Part shown: piece after piece, positions 24,184 to 31,301 of the stretch
Layout of the letters: the number at the start of each line of letters is the position of its first letter
How positions within the stretch are numbered: the stretch's first letter is position 1
NCBI GenBank assembly: GCA_030601745.1
Contig: JAUWBI010000028.1
Location: 1 to 39,252, forward strand
Length of the DNA stretch: 39,252 bases
Source of the DNA: Phycisphaerae bacterium
GTDB taxonomy: Bacteria; Planctomycetota; Phycisphaerae; Sedimentisphaerales; Anaerobacaceae
Reading direction: 5' to 3'
Translations under genes and position numbers: made by a program
The notes under the pieces: generated by a model
What the model saw: the letters and a program-made list of their open reading frames with translations, nothing else
Databases searched by the model: none
What the model was told of the DNA's origin: nothing

Positions 24184-24212
24184 AATCTATGGATGGTATT
24201 CTGCAGTGTCAA
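24184..24212 (-). promoter_or_regulatory. Probable promoter of the Lys-rich DNA-binding gene
   Basis: Minus strand TTGACA (24212-24207), 17-base spacer, TAGATT (24189-24184). Start near 24177, about 70 bases ahead of the ATG. Confidence 0.55.
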
Positions 24213-24303
24213 GGTTTTTTAACGATTTTAGAACAGAAAATGTAACTAATTAGTCTGCTGCCGGGCCGATGGCTCCGGGCGAAAGCTTAATTTGCTTAAG
24301 CGC

Positions 24304-24331
24304 TTTACAGGGAAAAGTTTTGGGGTATACT
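24304..24331 (+). promoter_or_regulatory. Promoter of metXW, giving an almost leaderless transcript
   Basis: TTTACA (24304-24309), 16-base spacer, TATACT (24326-24331). Expected start near 24338, only ~5 bases before the chosen ATG at 24343. No Shine-Dalgarno lies at that ATG, consistent with leaderless translation. Confidence 0.6.
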
Positions 24332-24342
24332 TAATTGTTGCC

Positions 24343-26145
24343 ATGGTAGAGATTGGTGAAAATTCGGTTGGCATCGTCAAGACAGAAACGATACGGATAG
24401 TCGAGCAGGACACGCCCCTGGAGCTGAAGTGCGGCAAGAAATTAGCTCCGATTGATGTGGCCTACGAGACGTACGGGGAGCGAAACCGCGCCGAGGATAA
24501 TGCTGTTTTGATTTGCCACGCTCTTAGCGGCAACGCTCACGTTGCCGGCGTAAACAGTCCTGATGACAGGAAGCCCGGCTGGTGGGATGTTATGGTCGGG
24601 CCTGGTAAAGGAATTGACACAAACAAGTATTTTGTTATTTGCTCAAATTTTTTAGGCGGCTGCAGTGGGACCACGGGGCCATCTTCGATTAATCCGGCGA
24701 CACAGAAGCCATACGGTCTGGACTTTCCGATTATAACTATCGGTGATATGGTTAAGGTCCAGAAGCTGCTGCTCGATAAGCTCGGGATAAAAAAGCTTCT
24801 GGCGGTAATCGGGGGCTCGATAGGCGGGATGCAGGTTTTACAGTGGGCGATTGAGTATCCCGACTTTGTTAAAGCTGCGATACCGGTTGCCACAACGACC
24901 CATCTTGGTGCTCAGTCGATTGCATTCGATGCGGTGGGCAGAAATGCGATACTGGCAGATGGAAATTTCGCCAGCGGACAATACAAGAGTGAACAGGGCC
25001 CGGATAAAGGCCTGGCAATTGCCCGAATGATTGGGCATATAACGTATCTCTCGGAACAGGGTATGCGTGAAAAGTTCGGCCGACAACTACGAAGCGCCGA
25101 CCAATACAGTTACGATTTCAACTCTGAGTTTGCCGTTGAGACATACCTGGACTATCAAGGGCAAACCTTTGTGGAAAGATTCGACGCCAATAGTTATCTT
25201 TACATAACCAAGGCGGCGGACTACTTCGACCTGGAAAAGGACTATGGGACATTAACCAAGGCCTTTGCGAATGTCAAATCGAGATTCCTTGTAGTTAGTT
25301 TCGCAAGCGACTGGCTTTATACGCCCGCACAATCCAGAGCGATAGTGGATGCCCTGGCCGCCAATCGCAAAGATGTAAGCTATTGCGATATCGATTCATC
25401 CTACGGCCACGATGCGTTTTTACTGGAGTCGGATACCCTTGGGACTTTTCTCTGCTGCTTTCTGAAGGCGACTTCTGAACCCGGCGGGGAACAACAGCCA
25501 TGTTCTTGTTATGCGCGCAGTATGCGGACGCTCAGCCGGGTCGAGCAGGCCCACCGGGCACGCGTGGATTACGAACTGATAGAATCTCTTGTCGAGCCGG
25601 ACAGCACAGTGCTCGACGTCGGCTGCGGAGACGGACGGCTGCTCGCCAATTTGCTGCGCGACAAAAATGTCAAAGGCAAGGGCATCGAACTTGACCAAGA
25701 GCTTGTCCTGGATTGTATCTGCCGGCGCCTGCCGGTCATCCAGCAGGATGTTGAGCAGGGGCTTAGCTACTACGCTGATAAGAGCCTGGATTACGTGATA
25801 CTGTCACAAACAGTACAGACGCTGAAAAACCCTGAAAAAGTTTTTAATGAATTGCTGCGAGTAGGTAAAAAAGTAATTGTGAGTTTTCCTAACTTTGCCC
25901 ACTGGCGGTGCAGAACGCAGTTATTTTTTTCCGGCACAGCTCCGGTAACCAAACAGCTGCCTTTCGAGTGGCACAACTCGCCGAACATACACTTTCTGTC
26001 ACTGAAAGACTTCGACGAATTCTGCAAGGAGCTGGGGGTCAAAGTAGAAAAGAAGATTCCGCTGGTTAAGAGGCGCCTTAGCCCGGTAAGATTTGCACCT
26101 AATCTGTTTGCCGAGCAGGTAATTTACGTAACGAGCAAAGGGTAA
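24343..26145 (+). CDS. metXW: MetX-MetW fusion: homoserine O-acyltransferase with MetW methyltransferase-like domain
   Basis: 600 residues. Residues ~1-375 are an alpha/beta-hydrolase MetX: VAYETYGE, LICHALSGNAHVAG, CSNFLGGCSGTTGPSS, the nucleophile S159 in VIGGSIGGMQVLQW, D323 in FASDWLYTP and H356 in SSYGHDAFLLE. It acylates homoserine for methionine synthesis. After a short Cys-containing linker, residues ~400-600 are MetW: VLDVGCGDGRLL (class I SAM-binding motif), and SFPNFAHWRCRTQLFFSG, the MetW hallmark. MetX and MetW are usually adjacent separate genes; fusion supports a direct functional link. The ATG at 24343 fits the promoter and family N-terminus; an upstream in-frame start at 24292 would lie inside the promoter. 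Acetyl versus succinyl donor is not decided. Confidence 0.9.
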   Translation: MVEIGENSVGIVKTETIRIVEQDTPLELKCGKKLAPIDVAYETYGERNRAEDNAVLICHALSGNAHVAGVNSPDDRKPGWWDVMVGPGKGIDTNKYFVICSNFLGGCSGTTGPSSINPATQKPYGLDFPIITIGDMVKVQKLLLDKLGIKKLLAVIGGSIGGMQVLQWAIEYPDFVKAAIPVATTTHLGAQSIAFDAVGRNAILADGNFASGQYKSEQGPDKGLAIARMIGHITYLSEQGMREKFGRQLRSADQYSYDFNSEFAVETYLDYQGQTFVERFDANSYLYITKAADYFDLEKDYGTLTKAFANVKSRFLVVSFASDWLYTPAQSRAIVDALAANRKDVSYCDIDSSYGHDAFLLESDTLGTFLCCFLKATSEPGGEQQPCSCYARSMRTLSRVEQAHRARVDYELIESLVEPDSTVLDVGCGDGRLLANLLRDKNVKGKGIELDQELVLDCICRRLPVIQQDVEQGLSYYADKSLDYVILSQTVQTLKNPEKVFNELLRVGKKVIVSFPNFAHWRCRTQLFFSGTAPVTKQLPFEWHNSPNIHFLSLKDFDEFCKELGVKVEKKIPLVKRRLSPVRFAPNLFAEQVIYVTSKG

Positions 26146-26155
26146 GGTCGGGTTC

Positions 26156-26223
26156 CCATTTGGCGAAAAATGGCAAAATGGAGTTCGAATCCCGAGAGAT
26201 GGTAAAATGGGGGCCCACTTTAC
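26156..26223 (+). promoter_or_regulatory. Two hairpins in the nikR leader
   Basis: CCATTTGGC (26156-26164) can pair with GGCAAAATGG (26172-26181); GTAAAATGGG (26202-26211) faces CCCACTTTAC (26214-26223). They share words with elements at 17301, 33417 and 33735. They lie in the metXW-nikR gap, 20 bases before the nikR start, and could terminate or regulate transcription. No GTATGA-type NikR operator is visible. Confidence 0.5.
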
Positions 26224-26242
26224 TGTTGCCAGGAGAATAAAA

Positions 26243-26656
26243 ATGAAGCAAGTTGAACGTATAGGGGTGTCACTGGATAAGAAGCTGCTTTCGATGTTCG
26301 ATAAGCTCATTTCCAAACAGGGTTATGAGAACCGCTCTGAGGCCATACGCGATTTGATACGCCGGCAGTTAAGCGGCGAGCGGCTGAGCAATCCAAAAAC
26401 GAAGGCAGTCGCTGCTGTATTTCTGGTTTACGACCATCATTCGACAAAACTAATGCAGAAGCTGGCCGACTTGCAACATTCGCATCTTCTACAGACGATT
26501 TCCTCTATGCATATCCACCTGGACGAGCACGACTGCCTGGAGGTAATTGTGCTTCGAGGATGTGTCGGCGAAATCAATAAGATGGCAGAGAATATATTGA
26601 GCATAAAGGGCGTCAAGCTCGGACGGAGCAACCTTGTTGCAACAGAGCAGGAGTGA
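26243..26656 (+). CDS. nikR: NikR-type nickel-responsive regulator
   Basis: 137 residues. Ribbon-helix-helix DNA-binding domain at the N-terminus (QVERIGVSLDKKLLSMFDKL, then YENRSEAIRDLIRRQL), then an ACT-like metal-binding domain. The nickel ligands of the family are all present: H79, H90, H92 and C98 (SMHIHLDEHDCLEV). It probably represses nickel uptake when nickel is plentiful. ATG at 26243 has AGGAG 7 bases before it, which decides against an in-frame start at 26207. No nickel transporter, hydrogenase or urease gene is in the window, so its targets lie elsewhere. Confidence 0.93.
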   Translation: MKQVERIGVSLDKKLLSMFDKLISKQGYENRSEAIRDLIRRQLSGERLSNPKTKAVAAVFLVYDHHSTKLMQKLADLQHSHLLQTISSMHIHLDEHDCLEVIVLRGCVGEINKMAENILSIKGVKLGRSNLVATEQE

Positions 26657-26704
26657 TATCGTGGTTCATGATTTGTGAATCGTGTCTCAAACCACGATTA
26701 AAAC

Positions 26705-26734
26705 TTGACAGGCGGAAGGGTTGGCAGTTCTAAT
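26705..26734 (+). promoter_or_regulatory. Probable tRNA-Val promoter
   Basis: TTGACA (26705-26710), 18-base spacer, TCTAAT (26729-26734). Start about 26741, some 40 bases before the tRNA. Confidence 0.55.
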
Positions 26735-26780
26735 ATAGCCGGCTGCGGGGGGCAAACGCAATAGAGGGCGTTTGGGACCC

Positions 26781-26854
26781 GGGCGATTAGCTCAGCTGGT
26801 TAGAGCGCACGGATCACACCCGTGAGGTCACAGGTTCGAGTCCTGTATCGCCCA
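26781..26854 (+). tRNA. tRNA-Val (anticodon CAC)
   Basis: Full cloverleaf: acceptor GGGCGAT/ATCGCCC, D arm GCTC/GAGC, anticodon stem CACGG/CCGTG with loop ATCACAC giving anticodon CAC, T arm ACAGG-TTCGAGT-CCTGT, discriminator A. The CCA end is not encoded. Reads GUG valine codons. Confidence 0.95.
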
Positions 26855-26860
26855 ATAAAA

Positions 26861-26903
26861 ATCGTATCTCGCGAATGGTGAATCGAGCTATGAGACACGA
26901 GAT
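26861..26903. repeat. CGTATCTCGCGAATGG-type words overlapping the start of the E2 gene
   Basis: Words such as GTATCTCGCGAATGGTG, ATCGAGCTATGAG and ACACGAGATGC resemble the ATACGAGATACG family at 6940-6978 and 35441-35490. They run into the first ten codons of the acyltransferase gene. Confidence 0.5.
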
Positions 26904-27582
26904 GCATATCCCGCTGACCAGAATCCAGAAGCTCATCGGCGAAAGGATGTTAAAATCCAAGCTGAGCAAGCCCTGTTTTTACATCGAGTCAAAAGCAGAC
27001 GTAACTGAACTGATGGGTCTACGGCCCAAGCTAAGCAAATCATTAGGTGTCAAAATCACAAGTAATGCTTTTTTTATTCGTACGTTAGCGTTAGCTGTCA
27101 AAGAATACCCCCTTATGGTTGGCTGGTTTGATGGCGGCAAGATTCAAATTGCCGATGCGATTAATGTCGGCTTTGCGGTCAATGCCCCCCAAGGTGTCAT
27201 TGTGCCGGTTATAAAAAACGCGGACAAAAAAAGGCTGGCTGAAATTACGAGTGAGGAGAAGCTGTTTACCGAAAAAGCACGCAGCAATAAACTGACACTT
27301 GAGGAGATGGAAGGAGAAACGATAGCATTGAGCAACCTTGGAGTATATGGTACCGATTCCTTTTTCGGAATCGTACCGCCGCCAGCCAGTACTATCTTAG
27401 CCGTTGGCAACGTAGTCAAGATGGTCTGCCCTGAGGACGGCAATGGGGGCCCTAAAGCGGTGGTGCGCAAAATTACAAGTTTGACACTGGCGGTTGACCA
27501 TAGAGTTATAAACGGGACCTATGCGGCGGAGTTTCTAAACTTCATTACAGAGCAATTGCAAAACCCGCAACAGTTGATTTGA
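26875..27582 (+). CDS. Lipoyl-less 2-oxoacid dehydrogenase acyltransferase (E2) catalytic domain
   Basis: Up to 235 residues, only the C-terminal catalytic domain of an E2 chain: IPLTRIQKLIGERMLKSK at the start, then FFIRTLALAVKEYPLMVGWF, NVGFAVNAPQGVIVPVI, ALSNLGVYGTDSFFGIVPPPASTILAVG and a final VDHRVINGTYAAEFL. The lipoyl and subunit-binding domains of a normal E2 are missing. The active-site His (H209) is kept, but the usual Asp of DHRVxDG is Asn (N213). The 5' end overlaps repeat words and has no strong Shine-Dalgarno; the true start may be 26875, 26890 or 26902. It may be an enzyme using free acyl-CoA, an orphan remnant truncated by repeats, or a structural homologue. No E1 or E3 gene is nearby. 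Confidence 0.8.
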   Translation: MVNRAMRHEMHIPLTRIQKLIGERMLKSKLSKPCFYIESKADVTELMGLRPKLSKSLGVKITSNAFFIRTLALAVKEYPLMVGWFDGGKIQIADAINVGFAVNAPQGVIVPVIKNADKKRLAEITSEEKLFTEKARSNKLTLEEMEGETIALSNLGVYGTDSFFGIVPPPASTILAVGNVVKMVCPEDGNGGPKAVVRKITSLTLAVDHRVINGTYAAEFLNFITEQLQNPQQLI

Positions 27583-28479
27583 CTACTCTACTATCACCGT
27601 CTCATCAGGCTGTATGCCCAGTCGTTTGTATTTTTTAGCGCGACTTTTTTCATCACCGATGTGAATTTCTCGAGCGATTTTTCCCACTTGCAGCGCATGT
27701 TCTCTGGGAACGACCAACACCCCATCACCATCAGCTACTACTAAATCGCCGGGGTAAATAAGGACGCCGCCACAATTAATAGGAAAGTTGTAGGATTCAG
27801 CAATAAGTCTTCCGGGTCGAACTCCGCGGGAACTGTACCCTTTTTTACAATAGACTGAAATCTTCTCTACCTTAATAATCTCATCGGTATCCCGGGCACC
27901 ACCGTTTGTTACAACTCCTACCACCCCTTTTCCCGCCCAGCCGAGACTATTATTGGAGCCAATAAAACCACATTCGGGGATTCCACCGGCATCGATAACG
28001 ACGATGTCTCCCGGTTTTGCCACTCCAAGCCAGGCATCGGGGGCCCTTTTATATTGTTGAGCTTTGAATTTCTTGAACCCTTCAAGGTCAGGAAACGAGT
28101 TTTGTCCGACTCTAACGTCAGTAGGCACATGGCGAACAGTAATGGCAAATCCTACTACTCTGTGAGAAAATTTTTCTACATCCCGCCACAGGGGTCGGAT
28201 ATCCTTGTCCATTAAACCTATATCCTGCAGGCCAATCAGGTCCATACCATCAAGCACATCTGTGAGTCGTAAATCCTTGTACAATTCAAGGATTTCTTTT
28301 CGTGCCTGCTCACTGTCATCAAAACTTTTATTCTTTAGCAGCCTGACACCTTCAGGTGTTGTAAGTCTCAGAGCATTTGATTTTTGCGCTTCCGTGACAG
28401 GAATACAGGACATTAAAATAAGTAATATTACTGTAATAAGGCTGATACATTTTGATTTACATTTAGTTAAGCAATACAT
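27583..28479 (-). CDS. RraA-like family protein with lipoprotein signal
   Basis: 298 residues. The core resembles RraA / HMG aldolase-like enzymes: GDIVVIDAGG, GVVTNGGARDTDEI (the G-x-RD metal/substrate motif), then PGDLVVADGDGVLVVPREHA. Family members include aldolases of 4-hydroxy-4-methyl-2-oxoglutarate type and the RNase E inhibitor RraA. Unusually, the N-terminus is a secretion signal with lipobox LMSC (C25), so the protein is likely a membrane-anchored lipoprotein. The ATG has a near-perfect AGGAGGT 4-5 bases upstream. Its stop abuts the stop of the convergent E2 gene with no base between. Reaction not predictable. Confidence 0.82.
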   Translation of the reverse strand: MYCLTKCKSKCISLITVILLILMSCIPVTEAQKSNALRLTTPEGVRLLKNKSFDDSEQARKEILELYKDLRLTDVLDGMDLIGLQDIGLMDKDIRPLWRDVEKFSHRVVGFAITVRHVPTDVRVGQNSFPDLEGFKKFKAQQYKRAPDAWLGVAKPGDIVVIDAGGIPECGFIGSNNSLGWAGKGVVGVVTNGGARDTDEIIKVEKISVYCKKGYSSRGVRPGRLIAESYNFPINCGGVLIYPGDLVVADGDGVLVVPREHALQVGKIAREIHIGDEKSRAKKYKRLGIQPDETVIVE

Positions 28480-28539
28480 AGCGACCTCCTAATAATGGTT
28501 TATAAAGTTCTTGCTACTTAATTCGGAAAACACAGGTTA

Positions 28540-28576
28540 CAGCCACGAAAAGGCACAAAAAACACAAAAACTAAAA
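28540..28576. repeat. GCCACGAAAAGGCAC/AAAAACAC word repeat
   Basis: Short words that recur at 9560-9590. The rest of the interval 28480-28642 upstream of the RraA gene contains no credible gene. Confidence 0.5.
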
Positions 28577-28642
28577 ACGGCACTGGCGGCGCGACGCAGG
28601 GCTTCGGCGCTTTACGCATTCTGGGACCCGTAAGATCCAAGC

Positions 28643-28786
28643 TCACGTGCCCCAATCGAAAAATGTCCCGTTTTGAAAATGTATAGATGGTTCTTTACCA
28701 CGGCCAATCAAGAAAAGCACCGCTAAAGCAACAATCATCAGCGCGAAAACATAGCAATATCTATTAAAACCATATGTTTTTGCCAC
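28643..28786 (-). CDS. 47-residue single-pass membrane protein (small ORF)
   Basis: A minus-strand frame from GTG (28784-28786) to TGA (28643-28645). The peptide begins VAKTYGFNRYCYVFALMIVA and continues LAVLFLIGRGKEPSIHFQNG: one clear hydrophobic helix (about residues 11-27) with a basic flank and a short polar tail. AGGTGA lies about 8 bases before the GTG, in the 11-base gap after the stop of the upstream 804-residue gene, so it looks like the second gene of that unit. It may be an accessory subunit of the upstream TM-anchored protein. Too short to assign; chance occurrence cannot be excluded. Confidence 0.45.
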   Translation of the reverse strand: MAKTYGFNRYCYVFALMIVALAVLFLIGRGKEPSIHFQNGTFFDWGT

Positions 28787-28797
28787 CAGAAAATCAC

Positions 28798-31212
28798 CTA
28801 ATATGCTTGTTCTTTTTTTATCAGTCGTCTAACCCCGGAAATAGCGAACAAGACAATACATAAGGTCACAACACCAATAAACACCTTTACATACTTCGAG
28901 AACTTGGGATTTCTAATACCAGGATGTGTCTCAACAGGACGAGGTGATTTGCTCGATATTGAATCCGGTTCAATAATCGTCTGTTTATTTTTAAGAGCAT
29001 CTGAGTTTTCTTGTGCGTTCTTTTCGGAACTCTCCTCCGATGGAACGTTTGTGCCGACATCTAGAGTGTTCTGCTGATTGAGAGGCTCTCTAATAACACT
29101 TTCTCTAGCTCCAACAGTATAGCCTACTTGCACAAAGTCGTCCCAAACCACACAACCACGTGGAAATTCTATGGTAAACTGTTCATCGGGTATCCCTTTG
29201 TTAATATGAACACTATCTTTCGCTACTTGAAGATGTCTAGTAGGAAGCATAGGTTCATTACTAAACACCCCGACTTGACAGCGTTCTTTTTTGGAGAGTT
29301 GGTCGAACTGTTCGCTCGTCATACCGGGTGGCGGATCAAGATTCCCCAGCCTGTGCGTTGTGCGTTTACCTTCGATCGGAAACCAGATTCCGTCTATCTT
29401 GGCAAGTTTGATGTGATCAACACATCGACTTAATACCTTCCATCTGTTCTTTCCACCAAAACCAAAGTGTTTCTCGAACCTGAGAGGGCGAAAATCTCTT
29501 TCCGGATCTATCCAAACTCGGACATCATAAGACCATTTGGCCTCTGGGTCTGTCTCGACATTTATCGCTTCCACAACATAACAGGCGCGACCGTCAATTG
29601 TATCCATATCACTTCTGACTGAGATGGAAGCAGCCCCCATCAGGGCTTCTCCCAACGTCTGGCGGCTCAGTTCTCTTGCATCAAACCCCAACAGTGTGTT
29701 CGGGGTCATGATACCCCTAAAAGATATGGGGTCCAAGGCGCGAATAGAACCAGATGGGAAATTCCTTTCCTGCAAACGAAGATGATACATTTTCTCGCCA
29801 TCAAAGGTTGTTGTATCTATCGTTTTTTCGGGCAAGCCAGATTGTTTCAGATTACTAGCTAACGAGAATGTCGTACCCTTGTAAAACTCTTTGCCCTTTT
29901 CATATCCCCAATCATACTCGTAGAAAACCTTGTTGTTCATAGCCGGTACATTACATTGCATATGTACTGTAACATTCTCGATAGTTTTTTCACTGCTGAT
30001 GATTTTCTTTAGCAACTCCTCTGGTGAAATGTCTGTCTCTGTACCTTCATACTGGGCCAGGAGCCGGTCGACCAGATCTCGTGGATAACGGATAGCCCGG
30101 TAGAGCGCCATTCGCCCGCCATTTTTATGTAAGTCGGGATTTAAGAACTCCCAGACGATCTCGCCCTGTGAGGTCACTTCGAACAGGCGGCCTGAATCTG
30201 ATTCGGCGATGAATGTGTTCCCGTTGGGCAGTCTCTGATTGGAGCCCCTTGACGGAGAGTAAAAGCTCTTCGGCGGGTCCGCCCTGTATTGCCATACTAT
30301 CCTCTCAGTGAGCGGGTCGAGCTCCAATACCCGAGTATATCCCCTGCGGCGAACAGCAGCATTTTGTCCGTTGTCGTAGATGAGCAAGTGTCCGTTAGGG
30401 AGCATGGTAGGCATGTGCGGCCCCAGCAATTCACCGGGCCCCCAGGCCCAGACAACTTTTCCAGATTGCTTTTCGATTACTCCGATTGTGTCGATGTGGC
30501 GTCCACAGAAAAGAATATTTCCCGCTTTGAATCGCGAATCCTTCTTGGCGGCAGGATTGTCGGGCAGCACCTCAACAGTGTTGATATGCGGCCAATCCCA
30601 GAATTTTGCATAAGGTGGAATTGTAAGGTTCACGTGCTCGGCAATCTCGCCGGCATGCTCCTCCGCTTTCCACTCCCAGACAACCTCGTTGTCCGGCGTC
30701 AATTCGACTATAATATCGCAGGTGAGTTTGCCGGAATGCGTCCACGGGTTTTTCAAACTCCGCCTATCCACAACCAGCGTATTACCGTTGGGCAGCCGGA
30801 AGAAATCGTGATGAGCCCTCATCCGTCTTTTCCAGACAAGGTTACTATCCCAGTCCAGCTCCAGAATCATAACGTCCTTGATGATGGCGAGGAGGTTTCC
30901 ATTGGGAAGCATTTCGGCGTAGTGCCACGTTTTGCCTTGCGGATAGGACCAGCGATGAACTTCCCGTCCATCCAGGTCGATGATGTGGGCGACTTCGGTA
31001 GCTCGGCTCGAGTAAAGTCTGTAACCATTGTCGCATTTGTCCCGTCTGAGAACCGTTACTCCTGATTGCTTTTTGGCACCGGCAGATAGTTTTGCCTCAG
31101 CAGCTTTTTCCCGTCCTACCACAACACCACAGGAAATGCAACTAACGAACATCAGTGAAGCAGCCGCCAGGCCAATGGTTTTTAGAAAGTTGCATCGTGT
31201 GTGACCAAACAT
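28798..31212 (-). CDS. Arylsulfotransferase-like propeller fused to a LolA-like domain, with C-terminal TM anchor
   Basis: 804 residues. A signal-like N-terminus (CNFLKTIGLAAASLMF, lacking twin Arg) precedes a beta-propeller with repeated LPNGNxLVVD motifs (AEMLPNGNLLAI, FRLPNGNTLVVD, MLPNGHLLIYDNG, QRLPNGNTFIAES) and WEWKAEEHAGEIAEHVN, as in arylsulfotransferase (ASST) family proteins. Residues ~380-660 have the outer-membrane-lipoprotein-sorting (LolA-like) look: TTTFDGEKMYHLRLQ, DTIDGRACYVVEAI, VWIDPERDFRPLRFEKH. A low-complexity linker leads to a TM helix (YVKVFIGVVTLCIVLFAI) and basic tail. So a membrane-tethered extracytoplasmic protein. Catalytic sulfotransferase His not confirmed; function unknown. 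AAGGAGATAAC precedes the ATG. Confidence 0.75.
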   Translation of the reverse strand: MFGHTRCNFLKTIGLAAASLMFVSCISCGVVVGREKAAEAKLSAGAKKQSGVTVLRRDKCDNGYRLYSSRATEVAHIIDLDGREVHRWSYPQGKTWHYAEMLPNGNLLAIIKDVMILELDWDSNLVWKRRMRAHHDFFRLPNGNTLVVDRRSLKNPWTHSGKLTCDIIVELTPDNEVVWEWKAEEHAGEIAEHVNLTIPPYAKFWDWPHINTVEVLPDNPAAKKDSRFKAGNILFCGRHIDTIGVIEKQSGKVVWAWGPGELLGPHMPTMLPNGHLLIYDNGQNAAVRRRGYTRVLELDPLTERIVWQYRADPPKSFYSPSRGSNQRLPNGNTFIAESDSGRLFEVTSQGEIVWEFLNPDLHKNGGRMALYRAIRYPRDLVDRLLAQYEGTETDISPEELLKKIISSEKTIENVTVHMQCNVPAMNNKVFYEYDWGYEKGKEFYKGTTFSLASNLKQSGLPEKTIDTTTFDGEKMYHLRLQERNFPSGSIRALDPISFRGIMTPNTLLGFDARELSRQTLGEALMGAASISVRSDMDTIDGRACYVVEAINVETDPEAKWSYDVRVWIDPERDFRPLRFEKHFGFGGKNRWKVLSRCVDHIKLAKIDGIWFPIEGKRTTHRLGNLDPPPGMTSEQFDQLSKKERCQVGVFSNEPMLPTRHLQVAKDSVHINKGIPDEQFTIEFPRGCVVWDDFVQVGYTVGARESVIREPLNQQNTLDVGTNVPSEESSEKNAQENSDALKNKQTIIEPDSISSKSPRPVETHPGIRNPKFSKYVKVFIGVVTLCIVLFAISGVRRLIKKEQAY

Positions 31213-31301
31213 ACTAATGTTATCTCCTTCTTTTACTCAGAAAGCTTTCTTTCATCTATTTCCATTGATTTATTTGCAATAATAATCTTTTTTCATTTTG
31301 G

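Noticed and set aside
26150..26242. NikR operator in front of nikR
   Set aside because: No GTATGA-N16-TCATAC-type site; the inverted repeats there belong to a dispersed family seen at other genes.
30289..31065. Plus-strand frame of 258 codons
   Set aside because: Entirely antisense to the 804-residue propeller gene, which has clear motifs, signal and ribosome site.
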